Below are positions 5,414 to 12,428 of a stretch of DNA of 12,428 bases, piece after piece (position 1 is the first letter of the stretch; each line of letters opens with the position of its first letter). A program made the position numbers and the translations under genes. This DNA is from Bifidobacteriaceae bacterium (GTDB taxonomy: Bacteria; Actinomycetota; Actinomycetes; Actinomycetales; WQXJ01). The notes beneath the pieces were generated by a model that ran no database searches, was not told the origin of the DNA, and saw only the letters and a list, made by a program, of their open reading frames with translations. The stretch covers positions 1 to 12,428 of the forward strand of contig JAIRNM010000108.1 of the NCBI GenBank assembly GCA_031258055.1. The letters are read 5' to 3'.

Positions 5414-7756
5414 TCAGCCGCCACCCTCGTCTGGAGGCGGCTCGGAACTGGGCGGTGGCCCGGCCGATAGCTTGACCGTGACCGTGGCGCCGCCGTAACC
5501 GCTGCCGGAGGGGTCCTGCTCCGCTATGGTGCCAGCCTGGTAGCGATCTGAATAGGCCGTCTCGTCGCTCAGCTCAAACCTGAACCCTTCCGCTTCGAGC
5601 TTCTTCTTGGCCGACTTCGGGTCCATTCCCAGCACCGACGGCACCCGGATCCTCTTGCCATAAAGCAACGTGGTCGGCGGGTCGTCGAAGCTCAGTTTCT
5701 CCAAGCCATCCATAGCGCTATCCATGAACGACTTGAAGACCGGCGCTGATAGCTGGCCGCCAAAGGCCCCGCCCCAGTAGTTCCGGCCACCGATCTTGCC
5801 TTTCAGGACCTTCTGTTCGCCCGGATAACCGGCCCAAATCGCGACCGCTAGCTGCTTGGTGTAACCGCAGAACCAGGCGGCGTACGAATCATCGGTGGTA
5901 CCGGTCTTACCGGCTGCCTCACGTCCGCCCGCCAGCCGAGCGGCGGTGCCAGTGCCGCCGGTGACAACAGTCTTCAGAGCGTAGCTCACGGCGTTGGCGA
6001 CGCCCTCATCAAGGACCCGCTGGCAGCGGTCGTCCGGCAGAGCGATGTCGTTTCCGTCCGCGTCCTTGACTGATTCAATGGCGGTCGGCCGGCAATAGAT
6101 GCCGCCCGAGGCGAAAGTCGCGTAGGCGCCCGCCATCGCCAACGGCGAGACGATGTTAATACCCAGCACTTGGGCTGGCAGCACTTCCCACTCCTTCTCC
6201 CCGGAGCTCGTTACTCCCAGCGCGGCTGCCATATCTCGCACGTCGCAAAGATCAAGCTTCTTTTCCATGGCCGCGTACGAGGCGTTCATTGAGCGGGTCG
6301 TGGCGGCTAGAGCTGTGTTGTTCTTCGCGGCGCCGCCTCGGATGTTCCAGGGCTTATCGAGTCGCAGTTGGCCCCCCTCAAGGCATTTTGCGGCCCAGGG
6401 ATCATTGGGTTGGTAGGTTGTCTTCGACCCGTCGAAAGTTTCACGCAAGGCGTGCCCGGCGTTCAACCAAGTTGCCAAGACAAACGGCTTGAAGGTCGAA
6501 CCAGGCTGGAAGCCAGACGATCCGCCGTATTTGAGGTCCGCGTTGTAATTGATGGCGGTCCAGGTCGCGTCGTCAGTGGTGCCAATTGTGTAGTAGCGGT
6601 TCTCGGCCATCGCTTTGATCTTGCCGGTCCCGGGCTCTACCGCCGTCAAGGCTTGGGCGACTCCCGATTCGTCCCCGGTCGGCACCGTGTCTTCGATCGC
6701 GTCGATCGCCGCCTGCTGCCAAGTCAGGTCAATGGTGGTGTAAATATGCAGGCCACTGCGCTGGAGCAGAGCGTTGCGCTCTTCCGGAGTTTCGCCAAAA
6801 GCTGCCGACTCGCGGATTTCCGCGACCACGTAATCACAGAAGAAGCCGGACCGGACGACGGCATCGGCCGCTTCGCAGCTGGAACCAGGCTGCGTGATAT
6901 TCAACGACTCAGTCACATCGGTGGCGACTGCTTCGTCGTATTCCGCCTGCGTGATGTACTTGTCACGTAGCATAGCCGCCAGGGCCGCGTCCCGCCGGGG
7001 TTTGTTCTCCGCCGGATAGTTCTCCGGGTCCAATCCGTTCGGCGTTTGCGTCACCGCCGCGATCGTGGCCGCTTGGACAGCGGTCAACTCAGCGGCTGTA
7101 ACGCCGAAATAGTAGTTGGCAGCCGCTTCAACGCCATATAGGGACGGGCCAAACTGGGCTATGTTCAGGTATCCCTCCAACACTTTCTCTTTGCCGACGG
7201 TCTTCTCCAACTCCACCGCCATCTTCGCTTCGCGCAGTTTGCGGCCGTAGCTGTGGTCGGTGGCCGCGGCGATGGCAGCCTGATCGCCTTCCAATGCGGC
7301 TTGCTGGATCAGCGAGTTCTTCACGAACTGCTGCGTCAGGGTCGATGCCCCCTGGACCTCGCCGTCAACTGAGTTGTTGATGAAAGCCCTGGCCATGCCC
7401 TGCACATCGACACCAGAATGGGTCCAAAAACGGCGGTCCTCCAAAGCGATAACAGCGTTCTGCATGGCCGGGGAGATGTCTTTCAACTCCACGATCACGC
7501 GGTTTTGATCGTAGAACGTGGCCAGTAATGTGCCGTCTGCGGCGTAAATGTAAGACTTCTCTGACAGCTTCGGTATTTCCAGTTCGGCTGGCACTGCCTC
7601 AAGTGCTTTGGTACCGGTGTCCGCTGCCACCGAACTCGCGGCAATCACCGGGATGAACAAGGCCGAGGCCAGAATGCCGCACGCCACCGACACAACTAAG
7701 AAGCCGGCCAGGCCAACCATCCATTTGCCGCCTAAGCGGAACACGCGCATAGCCAC
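5414..7756 (-). CDS. Class A penicillin-binding protein (GT51 transglycosylase, transpeptidase, PASTA)
   Basis: A 780-residue bifunctional peptidoglycan synthase. A membrane helix (about 13-40) anchors it, with the rest outside. The glycosyltransferase domain (about 70-265) carries EDRRFWTHSGVD (E106 is the catalytic glutamate) and GASTLTQQFVKN (136-147). The transpeptidase domain (about 365-680) carries S420-T-F-K423 (acyl-serine nucleophile), S489-M-N491 and K617-T-G-T620. One PASTA domain (about 703-766) and a Pro/Glu/Gly-rich tail follow. Seven cysteines lie outside the membrane (294, 307, 458, 504, 555, 578, 630), so disulfides are possible. The start may be GTG 7756 or, two codons on, ATG 7750; neither has a clear ribosome site. 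It lies 203 bases upstream of the Rv0430-type gene on the same strand. All catalytic motifs are intact, so it should be active. It is related to PonA-type PBPs; I leave the exact symbol open. Confidence 0.95.
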   Translation of the reverse strand: MAMRVFRLGGKWMVGLAGFLVVSVACGILASALFIPVIAASSVAADTGTKALEAVPAELEIPKLSEKSYIYAADGTLLATFYDQNRVIVELKDISPAMQNAVIALEDRRFWTHSGVDVQGMARAFINNSVDGEVQGASTLTQQFVKNSLIQQAALEGDQAAIAAATDHSYGRKLREAKMAVELEKTVGKEKVLEGYLNIAQFGPSLYGVEAAANYYFGVTAAELTAVQAATIAAVTQTPNGLDPENYPAENKPRRDAALAAMLRDKYITQAEYDEAVATDVTESLNITQPGSSCEAADAVVRSGFFCDYVVAEIRESAAFGETPEERNALLQRSGLHIYTTIDLTWQQAAIDAIEDTVPTGDESGVAQALTAVEPGTGKIKAMAENRYYTIGTTDDATWTAINYNADLKYGGSSGFQPGSTFKPFVLATWLNAGHALRETFDGSKTTYQPNDPWAAKCLEGGQLRLDKPWNIRGGAAKNNTALAATTRSMNASYAAMEKKLDLCDVRDMAAALGVTSSGEKEWEVLPAQVLGINIVSPLAMAGAYATFASGGIYCRPTAIESVKDADGNDIALPDDRCQRVLDEGVANAVSYALKTVVTGGTGTAARLAGGREAAGKTGTTDDSYAAWFCGYTKQLAVAIWAGYPGEQKVLKGKIGGRNYWGGAFGGQLSAPVFKSFMDSAMDGLEKLSFDDPPTTLLYGKRIRVPSVLGMDPKSAKKKLEAEGFRFELSDETAYSDRYQAGTIAEQDPSGSGYGGATVTVKLSAGPPPSSEPPPDEGGG

Positions 7757-7763
7757 GTCATAA

Positions 7764-7769
7764 AGGGTA
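7764..7769 (-). promoter_or_regulatory. Candidate -10 box for the PBP gene
   Basis: On the minus strand TACCCT matches TANNNT and ends 7 bases before GTG 7756. As with the gene at 4875-5210, this spacing fits a leaderless transcript and would support the GTG over ATG 7750. No good -35 hexamer is present. Confidence 0.3.
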
Positions 7770-7842
7770 CGTGAGCGGGGAAGGGGCTCCGTCCGCCCAA
7801 GGGACGAATTTCACCACCTCTTCACGCCCGCCCAGCCTTGGC

Positions 7843-7862
7843 CCCTGGCGAAAAAGCCAGGG
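7843..7862. repeat. Perfect 7-bp hairpin with A-rich loop
   Basis: CCCTGGC (7843-7849) pairs with GCCAGGG (7856-7862) around the loop GAAAAA. It lies 87 bases upstream of the PBP start. No T-tract follows on either strand, so it could be a terminator of the tract-less type, a leader element, or part of a larger fold. Confidence 0.5.
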
Positions 7863-7874
7863 TCCTAGGCCAGA

Positions 7875-7890
7875 GGCAGCACCTTCTGCC
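7875..7890. repeat. 5-bp hairpin
   Basis: GGCAG (7875-7879) pairs with CTGCC (7886-7890) across a 6-base loop. It is short and could be chance alone, but it sits evenly spaced between neighbouring stronger hairpins. Confidence 0.3.
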
Positions 7891-7904
7891 GCGTTTCCTT
7901 AGGT

Positions 7905-7919
7905 CAGCGCGTTGCGCTG
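7905..7919. repeat. Perfect 6-bp hairpin with 3-base loop
   Basis: CAGCGC (7905-7910) pairs with GCGCTG (7914-7919) around GTT. It is the third member of the hairpin series between sdhB and the PBP gene. Confidence 0.4.
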
Positions 7920-7936
7920 CCCACGTCAACACGGTC

Positions 7937-7961
7937 GGACGGTGGTTCTTCACCACCGTCC
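7937..7961 (-). terminator. Strong 10-bp hairpin, probable terminator of the sdh operon
   Basis: GGACGGTGGT (7937-7946) pairs perfectly with ACCACCGTCC (7952-7961) around a 5-base loop. It lies 154 bases past the sdhB stop on the minus strand and upstream of the PBP gene. There is no long T-tract, as is common for actinobacterial terminators. Orientation is inferred from the flanking genes, since the hairpin itself is symmetric. Confidence 0.55.
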
Positions 7962-8115
7962 TTGTCCCCGGCGCACCAAGTTGCCCGATGCCGTCCACTC
8001 ACCCAGCCAATCCGCCGACGTCGACACTAACGCGGACAAGCGCCATTACTGTCCACCAGTCTCCCTTTGCGCCCCAGGGGCCCCGGCGGACGGACGGCAC
8101 GGGTCGGCTTGATCG

Positions 8116-8868
8116 TCAGTTGGGCTTGCGCCACTTGAAACCGGCGCGCAGACGCTCGCGGTTGACAGCGGCAATGGCCAGCAGCGGGATCTCCGCCGGG
8201 CAGGCCAAGGCGCACTCGCCGATCTGCGAGCAGGGGCCGAACTCGTGCTGCATCTGGGCTATCATCGACCGGGCGCGTTTGGCCCGCTCTTCCTTGCCGT
8301 GCGGTATGAGTGCCAGGTGGGCCAGTTTGGCGCCGGTGTAAAGGTAGGCGGCGCCGTTCGGGCAAGCCGAAACGCAAGCGCCACAGCCAATGCAAGCGGC
8401 GAAGTCGAGGGCCCGTTCGGCGTCATCGTGCGTCACCAAGAGGGTGTCTGCGTCCGGCGCGGTGCCCGCGTCAACCGAGATAGTGCCGCCCGCCTGAATG
8501 ATCCGGTCCAAACCGGTTCTGTCCACGATCAGGTCGCGGACCACCGGGAAGGACCGGGCCCTGAACGGGGTGAAGCGCACCGTCTGGCCGTCGGTGAAGG
8601 ACCGGACGTGCTGCCCGCAGGCGGGCACGTTGTCCTCCGGACCGTGCGGAACGCCGTTCACATCTAAGCCGCAGGTACCGCAAATGCCTTCCCGGCAATC
8701 GGATTCGAAGGCGACCGGGTCTTGGTCGTTCTCCACCAATTGATGGTTCAGCCGGTCGAGCAACTCCAGGAGTGACATTTCCGGCGTCGCGTCGGTGATT
8801 TCGTGTGTTTCGAAGCTTCCTTCGGCATCAGGGCCGTCCTGACGCCAGACTTCAAGGATCAGTCTCAC
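8116..8868 (-). CDS. sdhB: Succinate dehydrogenase iron-sulfur subunit SdhB
   Basis: A 250-residue electron-transfer subunit carrying electrons from the flavin in SdhA to the quinone site in the membrane. The N-terminal ferredoxin-like domain has the [2Fe-2S] ligands C58, C63, C66 and C84. The C-terminal domain has CIGCGACVSACP (C159, C162, C165, C169) and CSQIGECALACP (C213, C219, C223). These supply a [4Fe-4S] cluster (C159, C162, C165, C223) and a [3Fe-4S] cluster (C169, C213, C219) by the usual family assignment. GTG 8868 overlaps the sdhA stop by 4 bases and has AAGGA about 7 bases upstream. The length fits the group found with single-subunit membrane anchors. Last gene of sdhCAB. Confidence 0.95.
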   Translation of the reverse strand: MRLILEVWRQDGPDAEGSFETHEITDATPEMSLLELLDRLNHQLVENDQDPVAFESDCREGICGTCGLDVNGVPHGPEDNVPACGQHVRSFTDGQTVRFTPFRARSFPVVRDLIVDRTGLDRIIQAGGTISVDAGTAPDADTLLVTHDDAERALDFAACIGCGACVSACPNGAAYLYTGAKLAHLALIPHGKEERAKRARSMIAQMQHEFGPCSQIGECALACPAEIPLLAIAAVNRERLRAGFKWRKPN

Positions 8869-10859
8869 TTGTAGTTCCTTTGCTGGAGGGGAACGGCCCT
8901 GAAGGTCAGAGGCTCAAAGTTACGGATATGTTTGCCGCCGGGCTCGGGATACTGCCAGGCCGAACAGAAGCACCAGTCCTCGTCGTTGCGCTCCGCCTCA
9001 CCGTCAATCTCATGATCGGTTCTAAAGTGCGCACCGGCTGATTCGTCCCGGTCGAGGGCATCGACGCAGAGCAGCTCAGCCAATTCGAGGTAGTCGGCGA
9101 CGCGGCCAGCGGTTTCGAGCTCGTGGTTCAATCGGTCGCCTTCGCCCACCACTTTGACATCGCGCCAGAACTCTTCGCGCAACTCGCGGATTAGGCCGAT
9201 AGCCGTGGTCAGCCCTTCCGGGCTGCGGGAAACCGAGGCGTAGCGGTCCAAGATGGCGCCCAGCTTCTCGTGGAAGTGGTCGGGTCCGTAGCTGCCGTCG
9301 TTGTCCAGCAGCCGGTCGAGCCCGGCCTGGACGTCCTTCATGGTGTCGCTGACGGCTTTGTCTTTCGGGTCCAAAGCCGGCTGCCCCAAGAGCCCAGCCA
9401 GGTAGTTCGGCACCGAATAGGGCAGAGTGAACCAACCGTCCACGCAGCCGGACAACAAGGAGTTAGCGCCCAGCCGGTTGGCGCCGTGATAGGCCCAACC
9501 CGCTTCGCCGCCAACAAACAGGCCCGGAATGGCTGTCATCTGGTCATAGTCGCTCCACAGTCCGCCCATTGTGAAGTGGACCGACGGGGCGATCCGCATG
9601 GGCGTCTTATACGGGTCCTCGCCGGTCAGTTCTTCATACATGTGGAACAGGTTGGAGTAGCGCTCCCTGATCACGTTGACTCCGAGCCGTTCAATACCTG
9701 TCTTGAAGTCCAGGTAGACGGCGTTGTGGAGCGGCCCCACCCCGTAGCCCGCGTCGATCCGCTCGCGGATGTTGCGGGAGGCGACGTCGCGTGGAACCAG
9801 GTTGCCGAAGGCCGGATAGCGTTCCTCCAAGAAGTAGAACCGTTCGTTCTCCGGGATGGTGTTAGGGTCACGGTCGTCGTTCTTCTTGCGCGGCGCCCAG
9901 ATGCGGCCGTCGTTCCGGAGCGATTCCGACATCAGCGTCTTCTTCGACTGCCATTTCGACATCAGCGGCAACGCCGTCGGGTGAATCTGGACGAAGCACG
10001 GGTTGGCGAAGAAGGCGCCGCGCTTGTAAGCCCGCCAAATGGCGGTGGCGTTGGAGTTCTTCGCCAGCGTCGCCTTGTAGTAAATGTTGCCGTAGCCGCC
10101 CGTGCACAGAATCACTACATGGGCGGTCTGGGCGCGGACTTTACCGGAAACCAGATCGCGGACCACAATCCCTTGGGCGCGGCCGTCCTTAACAATCACG
10201 TCCAGCATTTCCTGGCGCGAATGCAGTTTGCAGGTGCCAGCCGCGACTTGGCGCGAAAGGGCGTGAGCGGCCGCCAACTCTAGCTGCTGACCGGTCTGTC
10301 CGCGGGTGTAGTAAGTCCGGGAGACTTGCACACCGCCGAATGAACGGGTCGCCAACTGGCCGCCGTATTCGCGGGCGAAGGCAGCGCCGATCGCTTGCAT
10401 GTGGTTGATTACCCGGATGCCTTCTTCGCCCAAGCGATAGGCGTCTTCTTCCCGTCCCCGGTAGTCGCCGCCTTTGACGGTGTCTTTGACGAAACGGTCG
10501 ATTGAGTCATTGTCGACTTTGCGTGCCCTGGGCGAGTTGATACCGCCTTGAGCGGCGATCGAGTGGGCGCGCCGCGGCAGGTCGTGGAAGGAGAAAACGT
10601 CCACGTCGTAGCCCAGTTCACCGAGCGCTGCTGCTGTTCCAGCGCCGGCCAGGCCGGTCCCAACGACGATCACTTTGAATTTGCGCCGGTTGTTCGGGTT
10701 GACCAGGTTGTAGTGGAGTTTCCGGTCGGTCCAAGCCTCGCGCGGATGGACATCGGGGACACGTCCGTCGAGCGGCTTGCCGACCACTCGCAGCTGGTCG
10801 ATGGTTACGGCCACGGGTGCCTCTTTCTGCTTGGTTTGTTTGTCGCTGGTCGCGCTCAT
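8865..10859 (-). CDS. sdhA: Succinate dehydrogenase flavoprotein subunit SdhA
   Basis: A 664-residue flavoprotein that oxidises succinate to fumarate. The FAD-binding glycine motif GTGLAGAG is at 67-74. H99 in RRAHSIAAQGGIN is the residue expected to hold FAD covalently. Substrate-site elements are HPTALP (293-298), PRDVASR (356-362, R357 as likely proton-transfer residue), SVHFTMGG (426-433) and YHGANRLGANS (457-467). The C-terminal WCFCSAWQYPEPGG and the 60-residue N-terminal extension are as in the actinobacterial and Bacillus-like non-classical enzymes. ATG 10859 overlaps the sdhC stop by 4 bases and has GGAGGGA about 7 bases upstream (10867-10873). No key residue is missing. Quinone type and reaction direction cannot be read from sequence. 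Confidence 0.96.
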   Translation of the reverse strand: MSATSDKQTKQKEAPVAVTIDQLRVVGKPLDGRVPDVHPREAWTDRKLHYNLVNPNNRRKFKVIVVGTGLAGAGTAAALGELGYDVDVFSFHDLPRRAHSIAAQGGINSPRARKVDNDSIDRFVKDTVKGGDYRGREEDAYRLGEEGIRVINHMQAIGAAFAREYGGQLATRSFGGVQVSRTYYTRGQTGQQLELAAAHALSRQVAAGTCKLHSRQEMLDVIVKDGRAQGIVVRDLVSGKVRAQTAHVVILCTGGYGNIYYKATLAKNSNATAIWRAYKRGAFFANPCFVQIHPTALPLMSKWQSKKTLMSESLRNDGRIWAPRKKNDDRDPNTIPENERFYFLEERYPAFGNLVPRDVASRNIRERIDAGYGVGPLHNAVYLDFKTGIERLGVNVIRERYSNLFHMYEELTGEDPYKTPMRIAPSVHFTMGGLWSDYDQMTAIPGLFVGGEAGWAYHGANRLGANSLLSGCVDGWFTLPYSVPNYLAGLLGQPALDPKDKAVSDTMKDVQAGLDRLLDNDGSYGPDHFHEKLGAILDRYASVSRSPEGLTTAIGLIRELREEFWRDVKVVGEGDRLNHELETAGRVADYLELAELLCVDALDRDESAGAHFRTDHEIDGEAERNDEDWCFCSAWQYPEPGGKHIRNFEPLTFRAVPLQQRNYK

Positions 10860-11644
10860 ACCGAAATCCCTCCTGCCAGAACCGCCAGTGGGATTGAAGC
10901 GTTGCCGATCACCACGATTAACGCCACCAGGTCCGCCAAGAAGAGGAACACCGTCCTAGTCCGAGGCGCCGTGCCGCCGAAGTCGTTGATGACAGACCAG
11001 AGCCCATGGCTGAGATGAAAGGCGATAACAACCATCACGACCACATAGAAGATGGCCACCTCCGGACGCTGGAAAGAATGCACCAAGTTCGAGTAGGCGT
11101 CTGTCACCACTTCGCCACCCTCAAGTTTGTAGACCGCCTTGGTAGAGAAGTCTTTCGATTCAACTCCCCGGCCAATCGTCAGGTCGAGCAGGTGGAAAAC
11201 AATGAAGCTGAGGATGATCAGCCCTGACCACAGCATGGTCCGGCCAGTCAAGTGGTGTTTAGTCGCATGAACCTTGCGGGCATGGCGTCCGCGCAGCCGG
11301 TGCGCCCTGATCCACAATGTCAATCCGGAGTAGACATGGAGGCAAAGGCAGGCCACCAAGGTAGCGCGGAAGATCCAAAGGAAGGTTGAGCCAGGCAACA
11401 GCGGATTAAGCAGGGTCCTCAACCAGTGGGCATATTCGTTGAAGTGGCCTTGGGGATCATCTGGCAAGTACACCTTGAGGTTGCCTGCCAGGTGAAACAG
11501 TATGAACAGCACAAAGACCGAGCCGGTGACGGCCATGATGAGTTTCAACACCCATGTCTGTGGTCTAGGGGGCGGCGTAGTGGCTGGCCGTGCAGCCACT
11601 GGGATCTGATCGATGTCAGACCGCTCTTGAATCTCTGAACTCAC
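10856..11644 (-). CDS. sdhC: Succinate dehydrogenase cytochrome b membrane anchor SdhC
   Basis: A 262-residue membrane anchor with five hydrophobic helices (about 31-53, 87-113, 136-158, 195-220 and 230-256). Histidines H51, H103, H151 and H210 fall one in each of the first four helices, as expected for the four ligands of a two-heme type B anchor like that of Bacillus or Corynebacterium. There is no sdhD, which also fits type B. The N-terminal 30 residues are Pro-rich and likely cytoplasmic. GTG 11644 is chosen because GGAGG (11651-11655) is 6 bases upstream. It is the first gene of sdhCAB and holds the complex at the membrane, passing electrons to the quinone, probably menaquinone. Confidence 0.93.
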   Translation of the reverse strand: MSSEIQERSDIDQIPVAARPATTPPPRPQTWVLKLIMAVTGSVFVLFILFHLAGNLKVYLPDDPQGHFNEYAHWLRTLLNPLLPGSTFLWIFRATLVACLCLHVYSGLTLWIRAHRLRGRHARKVHATKHHLTGRTMLWSGLIILSFIVFHLLDLTIGRGVESKDFSTKAVYKLEGGEVVTDAYSNLVHSFQRPEVAIFYVVVMVVIAFHLSHGLWSVINDFGGTAPRTRTVFLFLADLVALIVVIGNASIPLAVLAGGISV

Positions 11645-11701
11645 TCAGGACCTCCAGGCGCCGGTTAAGGTTTGGACAAGAAAAGGCATACGCCTACCTC
11701 A

Positions 11702-11730
11702 AATTTACCCCATTAACTACCTAGTTTCAT
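11702..11730 (-). promoter_or_regulatory. Candidate promoter of sdhCAB
   Basis: On the minus strand ATGAAA (11725-11730, four of six bases of TTGACA) is followed by a 17-base spacer and TAAATT (11702-11707, matching TANNNT). This predicts a start near 11695 and a leader of about 50 bases ending in the GGAGG site of sdhC. Confidence 0.45.
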
Positions 11731-11864
11731 CACAGCGCCCACCCAAATCTCCTGGTCAGCCACTTGTTTTCGCTACGCTCGTGATGCGTTAATCGATTGG
11801 GCCTTGGCGACGGCAGATTGCCCGTGGACCATGCGGTCGCCCCGCCGGACGGAATCTCCCACCC

Positions 11865-11893
11865 GGAACGGCTGGTGCCTGGCACGGCGTTCC
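11865..11893 (+). repeat. Inverted repeat just ahead of tgt
   Basis: GGAACG (11865-11870) pairs with CGTTCC (11888-11893), and inside it GTGC (11875-11878) pairs with GCAC (11882-11885) around CTG. The structure ends 7 bases before ATG 11901. It could be an operator or an RNA leader hairpin that affects tgt translation; chance is not excluded. Confidence 0.35.
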
Positions 11894-11900
11894 GTTTCAT

Positions 11901-12428
11901 ATGGCAAGATTCGTCCCTGTGAAACAAGCGGCATTCCGGTTCGAGGTGACGGCCCGGCTGCGCCATTCGGGCGGGCGGGCCGGAATCATAACGACCCCGC
12001 ACGGTTCCATTGCCACGCCTGCTTTCATCCCCGTCGGCACCGCGGCGGCGGTCAAAGGCGCTACTCCCGAACAAATGGCAGCCCTCGGTGCCCAAGCCCT
12101 ACTGGCCAATGCCTATCACCTCTATCTGCGCCCCGGCCCAGAAATTGTTGAAGCGGTCGGCGGCCTCGGTGCGTTCATGAACTGGGCGGGACCGACTTTC
12201 ACCGATTCGGGCGGCTTCCAGGTCCTGTCTTTGGGAGCAGGCTTCAAGAAAGTCCTCGCCATGGACACCGCTGGCCTGGCCAACGACCAGGTGATCGCTA
12301 AAGGGTCCGAGCGACTCGCCCGCGTTGACGACGACGGCGTGACTTTTCGTTCGCACCTGGACGGGTCCAGCCACCGTTTCACGCCGGAAGTATCCATGCG
12401 GGTTCAACACCAGTTGGGCGCGGATATC
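11901..12428 (+). CDS. tgt: tRNA-guanine transglycosylase (partial, runs off the right edge)
   Basis: The first 176 codons of a family usually about 380-430 residues long. Tgt exchanges guanine at position 34 of GUN-anticodon tRNAs for a queuine precursor in bacteria. Clear motifs are TPAFIPVGTAAAVKGATPEQ, NAYHLYLRPG and TDSGGFQVLSLG; D102 in DSGGFQ is the expected active-site aspartate. After LSLG there is an extra stretch (GFKKVLAMD through VIAKGSERLA) before VDDDGVTFRSHLDG, which I know from actinobacterial Tgt proteins. The start is uncertain: ATG 11901 and GTG 11919 are both in frame and neither has a strong ribosome site. It is transcribed divergently from sdhCAB. The frame stays open to the last base. 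Confidence 0.92.
   Translation, partial: MARFVPVKQAAFRFEVTARLRHSGGRAGIITTPHGSIATPAFIPVGTAAAVKGATPEQMAALGAQALLANAYHLYLRPGPEIVEAVGGLGAFMNWAGPTFTDSGGFQVLSLGAGFKKVLAMDTAGLANDQVIAKGSERLARVDDDGVTFRSHLDGSSHRFTPEVSMRVQHQLGADI

Larger units (their letters stand above)
7757..8115. other. 359-base non-coding gap rich in inverted repeats
   Basis: This lies between the start of the PBP gene and the end of sdhB, both on the minus strand. It holds four perfect hairpins between 7843 and 7961 (listed separately) and a G/C palindromic patch at about 8070-8088, where GCCCC and GGGGC flank one A. No convincing gene is present; the one long open frame across it (7838-8341, +) runs into sdhB antisense and matches nothing I know. 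It probably contains the sdh terminator and the PBP promoter and leader. Confidence 0.6.
11645..11900. other. Divergent intergenic region between sdhC and tgt
   Basis: This 256-base gap separates the outward-facing sdhC and tgt genes. Positions 11690-11730 are clearly AT-richer than the flanks and hold the candidate sdh promoter. The tgt side contains two nested inverted repeats: GGCGAC (11806-11811) with GTCGCC (11836-11841), and the hairpin at 11865-11893. The small open frames across it are not convincing genes. Confidence 0.5.

Noticed and set aside
8070..8088. G/C palindromic patch as the sdh terminator
   Set aside because: The best pairing leaves a one-base loop or only 4-bp stems; the 10-bp hairpin at 7937-7961 is a far better candidate.
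7838..8341. 167-codon plus-strand frame covering the hairpin gap
   Set aside because: It runs antisense into sdhB, cuts through the hairpins, has no family motif and no ribosome site.
9270..10283. 337-codon open frame on the plus strand, antisense to sdhA
   Set aside because: It lies wholly inside the clearly real sdhA, its composition is that of a GC-rich mirror frame, and no known domain is visible.
11730..12095. 121-codon minus-strand frame across the sdhC-tgt gap
   Set aside because: It overlaps the tgt coding region and promoter area and has no recognisable motif.

Overview
The window is GC-rich and carries gene families typical of Actinomycetota. These are an actinobacterial-type ECF transporter with a transcobalamin-like partner, a class A penicillin-binding protein with a PASTA domain, a small conserved protein paired with a LytR_C membrane protein, an SdhCAB succinate dehydrogenase with a single membrane anchor, and a Tgt with the actinobacterial insertion. 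GTG starts and 4-base start/stop overlaps are frequent. I cannot place it below phylum level. I see no transposase, integrase, CRISPR array, tRNA or rRNA gene.

Positions 1-4153 (+) are one tightly overlapping operon. It holds the last 25 codons of an upstream gene, a secreted and membrane-anchored DUF4430 (transcobalamin/intrinsic-factor beta-domain-like) protein, an EcfT permease, a fused two-domain EcfA ATPase and an EcfS substrate-binding membrane subunit. I read it as a vitamin importer, most likely for cobalamin or another corrinoid, with an extracytoplasmic capture protein ahead of the S component. The tail of the upstream gene fits a prenyltransferase-like repeat protein, the fold of the alpha domain of intrinsic factor.

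Positions 4271-7756 concern the envelope. On the minus strand a class A PBP (5414-7756) lies upstream of a small conserved protein (4875-5210) and a LytR_C single-pass membrane protein (4271-4885). In the gap, on the plus strand, is a 38-codon remnant of an L-threonine aldolase gene (5276-5392).

Positions 7757-8115 are a non-coding stretch with a run of four perfect hairpins, one of them a 10-bp stem that probably ends the sdh transcript. Positions 8116-11644 (-) are the sdhCAB operon with 4-base overlaps and good ribosome sites. It is transcribed from an AT-rich promoter region around 11702-11730, divergently from a tgt gene (11901 onward, +) that is cut by the window edge.

Most of the window is core metabolism and envelope biology. 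The most interesting parts are the transcobalamin-like ECF module, the threonine aldolase remnant and the hairpin-rich gap.
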